Shown here: positions 13,483 through 16,432 of the stretch, in pieces
How positions within the stretch are numbered: the stretch's first letter is position 1
Layout of the letters: the number at the start of each line of letters is the position of its first letter
From: Kiritimatiellia bacterium
GTDB lineage: Bacteria > Verrucomicrobiota > Kiritimatiellia > RFP12 > UBA1067
Length of the DNA: 16,432 nt
Direction: 5' to 3'
Assembly (NCBI GenBank): GCA_017628165.1
Contig: JAGBZQ010000052.1
Span: 1 to 16,432, forward strand
Made by a program: the position numbers and the translations under genes
The notes under the pieces: model-generated
Databases searched by the model: none
Seen by the model: the letters and a program-made list of their open reading frames with translations, nothing else
What the model was told of the DNA's origin: nothing

Positions 13483-14367
13483 ATGAAAAAAACTCTGTTC
13501 GCTTTTTTGTTTCTTGCGATTTCATTCACTCTGCATGCAGGTATGTGGCGTGGACTTTCGGATTCCAACTGGTATTCCGGTCCGAAGATTACCGAGAAGG
13601 ATCTTGTCGGCAAAGTGGTGCTTGTTGATAAATGGGGCGTCAATTGTCCGCCCTGCCGGGCGCTTTTGCCCAAGATTCAGAAGCTTTGGGATTCGTTCAA
13701 GAATAAGAATTTTATGCTCATTGCATCTCACTGCCAAGGTCGCAGCGATGCTAAAGTGGCAGAACTCGTTAAAGCCAACAAGCTGACATTCCCAATCTAT
13801 GAGGGCGCGGGGCTTGCCGTGAATGAGCCGGCGGCAAGAGGTATCCCGTTTATTTACGTGGTGGACCATCGCGGCAAGGTGGTTTACAGTGGGCACAGCT
13901 CCAATGACGCGATTACTGCGCTTACGGAGGCGCTTGTGGCCATTAACCTTCCGCCGAATCTTATCGGTACTCTCGCCATCGATGATAAAAGCCCCCATAA
14001 GGCGTTGGTGAAGCAGATTTCTCTCGGCAGACCTGTTGCCCCATTTATCAAAAAGCTTGAAAATGACATAAAGAAGGGCGCGAAGAGCAAGGCGACGCAG
14101 GCCCAGAAGGATGCGGCAGTGTCGGCGCAGGAGATTCTTAACGCAATTGAGGAGGGAAAGAAGATCGTCCTTGCGGAGATTGAAACAAAGAAGACCACGA
14201 ATCCTGTTGATGCCGTTAAGTACATCGAACTTTACGCAAAATCATTTCCAAAGGACAATGAAGCGCTCGAGCTTAAGGCTCAGCTTCCAGAGCTCAGGAA
14301 GACTGCAAAGGCCTGGCTCATAGAGCAGAAGGCAAAGGCTGCGGCGGAAAAGAAGAAAGCGAAGTGA
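13483..14367 (+). CDS. Secreted thioredoxin-fold protein (TlpA/ResA-like, CPPC)
   Basis: A signal peptide occupies residues 1-19 (cleavage likely at HA-G). The thioredoxin-like domain follows: WGVNCPPC places the redox pair at Cys55 and Cys58, and the cis-proline loop is GIPF at 120-123. The TlpA/ResA group reduces disulfides or apocytochromes in the periplasm; the CPPC active site differs from the CEPC/CGPC commonly seen. A third cysteine, Cys84 (ASHCQGR), follows the next strand. From about 185 onward the protein is a Lys/Ala/Glu-rich helical tail of about 110 residues, ending AAAEKKKAK, unusual for a plain thioredoxin. AGAAAGGA (13471-13478) precedes ATG 13483. It overlaps the next gene by one base (TGATG). 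Partner and substrate are unknown. Confidence 0.85.
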   Translation: MKKTLFAFLFLAISFTLHAGMWRGLSDSNWYSGPKITEKDLVGKVVLVDKWGVNCPPCRALLPKIQKLWDSFKNKNFMLIASHCQGRSDAKVAELVKANKLTFPIYEGAGLAVNEPAARGIPFIYVVDHRGKVVYSGHSSNDAITALTEALVAINLPPNLIGTLAIDDKSPHKALVKQISLGRPVAPFIKKLENDIKKGAKSKATQAQKDAAVSAQEILNAIEEGKKIVLAEIETKKTTNPVDAVKYIELYAKSFPKDNEALELKAQLPELRKTAKAWLIEQKAKAAAEKKKAK

Positions 14368-16025
14368 TGCATACCTGTTTTTCAAGCATAACGGAAATTC
14401 TCGAAAGAAATGCTAAATCATGGCCTGAGGATGTCGCGCTTGTGGAAATTAATCCGCAGGAGCTTGAAGCCCGGCATACCACCTGGCGCGAATATTCTTT
14501 GATCGAAAGCTCTCCCGTAGAGGCGTTTCGCAGTGAAATTTCGTGGCGCCAGTTCGAGGAGAAGGCCAATCGCTTCGCAAATTTCCTTTTAAGCCGTTCG
14601 TTCAAGCGCGGCGACAAGATAGCCATCCTATTGATGAATTGTCTTGAGTGGCTGCCGATTTATTTCGGCATTTTGAAGGCGGGATGCATGGCAGTTCCCT
14701 TGAACTTCCGCTATACCGCCGATGAAATCAAATACTGTCTTGAGCTTGCTGATGCAGACGCGCTTGTCTTCGGCCCCGAGTTTACGGGGCGTGTAGAGCA
14801 GATCGCAGATCTCGTTCCGCGGCTTAAAATGCGCCTTTATGTTGGCGGTGACTGCCCAAGCTTCGCAGAGAGCTATTCGAGCCTCGTTTCGTACGCTTCG
14901 TCCATCGCTCCTAAAGTGCCGATGACGCCCGACGATGACGCTGCGATTTATTTCTCCTCCGGGACGACGGGTTTCCCCAAGGCGATTGTGCTTACCCATA
15001 GAAGCCTTCTACACAGCTCGGCCGTTGAGCAGAAGCATCATTCGCAGGTTAAGGAAGATACGTTCCTTTGTATACCGCCGCTTTACCATACCGGCGCAAA
15101 AATGCACTGGTTCGGAAGTTTTCTCGTGGGCGGCAAGGCGGTTCTCCTGAAGGGTGTTAAGCCAGAGTGGATTTTGAGGGCTGTAAGCGAAGAGAAATGT
15201 TCAATAGTCTGGCTTCTCGTTCCGTGGGCGCAGGACCTTCTGGATGCGATAGATCGCGGCGAAGTAAAGCTTGACGAGTTTGATCTTTCGCGCTGGCGGC
15301 TTATGCATATCGGCGCGCAGCCTGTTCCGCCAGCCCTCATCAAGCGCTGGAAGACGCTCTTCCCGCATCATGACTACGATACGAACTACGGCCTTTCCGA
15401 GTCTACGGGGCCTGGAGCTGTCCATCTTGGAGTTGAGAATGTAGACCACGTGGGCGCAATAGGCGTTGCCGGATTCGGCTGGGAGACGAAGATTGTCGGT
15501 CCGGACGGCGTGACGCCTGTTGCGCCCGGCTCAGTGGGCGAGCTTGCTGTCAAGGGACCTGGAGTCATGAAGGAGTATTACAAGAATCCCGAAGCTACGG
15601 CTGAGATTCTCAAAGAGGGCGGTTGGCTCTTGACGGGTGATATGGCCGAGGAGCGTGACGGCTTCATTTACCTTGTTGACAGGGCGAAGGATGTTATTAT
15701 TTCCGGCGGCGAGAATCTTTATCCCGTTCAGATAGAGGATTTCTTAAGAGCCAATCCTTCCGTTAAGGATGTTGCCGTGATTGGCCTTCCTGACGAGCGT
15801 CTCGGCGAGATTGCCGCTGCGATTATCTCGGTTAAGGAAGGCATGGCGCTTTCCGAGAGCGACGTCAACGCTTTCTGCCTCGGGCTTCCGCGCTACAAGC
15901 GTCCGCGCAAGATAATTTTCGCCGACGTTCCGCGTAATCCCACAGGCAAGATAGAAAAGCCGCTTCTGCGCAAGCGCTATGGAGGTGACGGGCTCGTGGC
16001 TATGCAGAACGGTATTCCCTCATAA
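14367..16025 (+). CDS. Acyl-CoA synthetase-like AMP-binding enzyme
   Basis: A member of the adenylate-forming (ANL) superfamily, which activates a carboxylate with ATP and usually transfers it to CoA. Core motifs are in order: the phosphate loop YFSSGTTGFPKAIVLTHRS (195-213), YGLSESTGPG (341-350), GWLLTGDMAEERDGF (419-433), the hinge DRAKDVIISGGENLYP (438-453) and PTGKIEK with catalytic Lys528. Length is 552. A 25-30 residue insertion (about 30-58) precedes the usual ISWRQFEEKANRFA block; I recall the same insertion in clostridial homologues, so transfer from gut Firmicutes is possible. The substrate cannot be read from sequence; a medium- or long-chain acid is the default. ATG 14367 overlaps the preceding TGA; GTG 14364 is also possible. 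Coupling to a secreted thioredoxin is unexplained. Confidence 0.88.
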   Translation: MHTCFSSITEILERNAKSWPEDVALVEINPQELEARHTTWREYSLIESSPVEAFRSEISWRQFEEKANRFANFLLSRSFKRGDKIAILLMNCLEWLPIYFGILKAGCMAVPLNFRYTADEIKYCLELADADALVFGPEFTGRVEQIADLVPRLKMRLYVGGDCPSFAESYSSLVSYASSIAPKVPMTPDDDAAIYFSSGTTGFPKAIVLTHRSLLHSSAVEQKHHSQVKEDTFLCIPPLYHTGAKMHWFGSFLVGGKAVLLKGVKPEWILRAVSEEKCSIVWLLVPWAQDLLDAIDRGEVKLDEFDLSRWRLMHIGAQPVPPALIKRWKTLFPHHDYDTNYGLSESTGPGAVHLGVENVDHVGAIGVAGFGWETKIVGPDGVTPVAPGSVGELAVKGPGVMKEYYKNPEATAEILKEGGWLLTGDMAEERDGFIYLVDRAKDVIISGGENLYPVQIEDFLRANPSVKDVAVIGLPDERLGEIAAAIISVKEGMALSESDVNAFCLGLPRYKRPRKIIFADVPRNPTGKIEKPLLRKRYGGDGLVAMQNGIPS

Positions 16026-16033
16026 CAGGATCC

Positions 16034-16062
16034 TTGTGGAAAACCGTAAAAAAGATTATAAT
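16034..16062 (+). promoter_or_regulatory. Near-consensus promoter of the pseudopilin gene
   Basis: TTGTGG (16034-16039), a 17-bp spacer and TATAAT (16057-16062) give the best sigma-70-type match in the window. The predicted start lies about 15 bases before ATG 16085, leaving a very short leader. No terminator is visible after the preceding gene. Confidence 0.75.
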
Positions 16063-16084
16063 TTAGAAAAGTAAGGAGAAAGAA

Positions 16085-16432
16085 ATGAAGACAGAAAAAA
16101 CTTTAGTCAGTGCTGTTCGTCAAGGCTTTACGCTCGTGGAGTTGCTCGTTGTGGTGGCCATTCTCGGCATTCTTGCCACGGGCGCTACGATGTACGTGAA
16201 CGGCTATTTGGACAAGACCAACAAGACGAAGGCGCAGGGCGATGTTAAGACGTTCGCGCAGGGCGTTGTCCAGTATAGGATGGAGAACCGCAACAAGATG
16301 CCTAAGTCGCTCGAGGATCTTGTGGACGAGTCCGGCGACAAGCCGCCGGTGATCGAGGGCGGGCGCGGTGCGCTCGAGGATCCTTGGGGGACGGACTATG
16401 CGCTTCGCATGAACTCCCGTCAGAAGGATCGC
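16085..16432 (+). CDS. GspG-like type II pseudopilin (3' end beyond window)
   Basis: The first 116 codons of a prepilin-like protein are present. A 14-residue leader ending in Gly14 is followed by the class III signal FTLVELLVVVAILGILA with the key Glu at mature position +5, so PilD-type peptidase processing and N-methylation are expected. The hydrophobic helix polymerises the filament. Then come a helical stem and LEDPWGTDYALR, the DPWG block characteristic of the type II secretion major pseudopilin GspG. Full GspG proteins are about 140-150 residues, so little is missing. AAGGAG (16073-16078) precedes ATG 16085. It could belong to a type II secretion system or be a stand-alone minor pilin of PVC bacteria; downstream genes would tell. 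Confidence 0.88.
   Translation, partial: MKTEKTLVSAVRQGFTLVELLVVVAILGILATGATMYVNGYLDKTNKTKAQGDVKTFAQGVVQYRMENRNKMPKSLEDLVDESGDKPPVIEGGRGALEDPWGTDYALRMNSRQKDR

Noticed and set aside
1..16432. tRNA genes, CRISPR arrays, insertion sequences, integration sites
   Set aside because: I read both strands for tRNA-like arms, regularly spaced repeats, transposase motifs and long inverted repeats and found none I could support.

Overview
The window looks like a moderately GC-rich bacterial chromosome segment, most likely from the PVC superphylum and perhaps Kiritimatiellota/Lentisphaerota. The hints are the aspartate carbamoyltransferase subtype, PEGA and FHA envelope proteins beside a Tad-type secretion subunit, a long Lys/Ala-rich tail on ribosomal protein S2, and the end of a possible surface protein at the left edge. 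The placement is inferred from protein character and recall; no search was run. Every gene I accept is on the + strand. I saw no rRNA, tRNA, CRISPR array, insertion sequence or phage gene.

Layout. (1) 1-120 is the last 39 codons of an unidentified protein. (2) 121-317 holds a short GA-rich repeat, an extended -10 promoter and a roughly 100-nt leader with a hairpin. (3) rpsB-tsf (318-2174) is a conventional S2/EF-Ts operon closed by a hairpin terminator. (4) A new promoter starts a tightly packed run of eleven genes (2291-13383): metG, a TadC-like T2SSF membrane protein, an FHA-TM protein, a five-repeat PEGA lipid-free secreted protein, tlyA, queD, rsmD, queF, pyrB, a Methyltransf_32-type methyltransferase and epmA. 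Junctions are 31 nt or less and six of the ten overlap or nearly touch (ATGA, GTGA and TAATG types), so translation is probably coupled. (5) A likely terminator overlapping a promoter separates a second small operon (13483-16025): a secreted CPPC thioredoxin-fold protein and an acyl-CoA synthetase-like enzyme. (6) A near-consensus promoter precedes a GspG-like pseudopilin that runs off the right edge.

How the genes fit together. Much of the long operon serves translation: MetRS charges tRNA, TlyA and RsmD methylate rRNA, QueD and QueF make the queuosine precursor for tRNA wobble positions, and EpmA modifies elongation factor P. PyrB supplies pyrimidines. Set into it is a three-gene envelope cassette (TadC-like, FHA-TM and PEGA proteins), whose FHA and PEGA genes overlap by four bases. 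That cassette is the best candidate here for something undescribed: a secretion or trans-envelope assembly in which cytoplasmic phosphothreonine recognition is wired through one membrane helix to a periplasmic domain and a PEGA-repeat partner. This is inference; no kinase, secretion ATPase or secretin is in the window.
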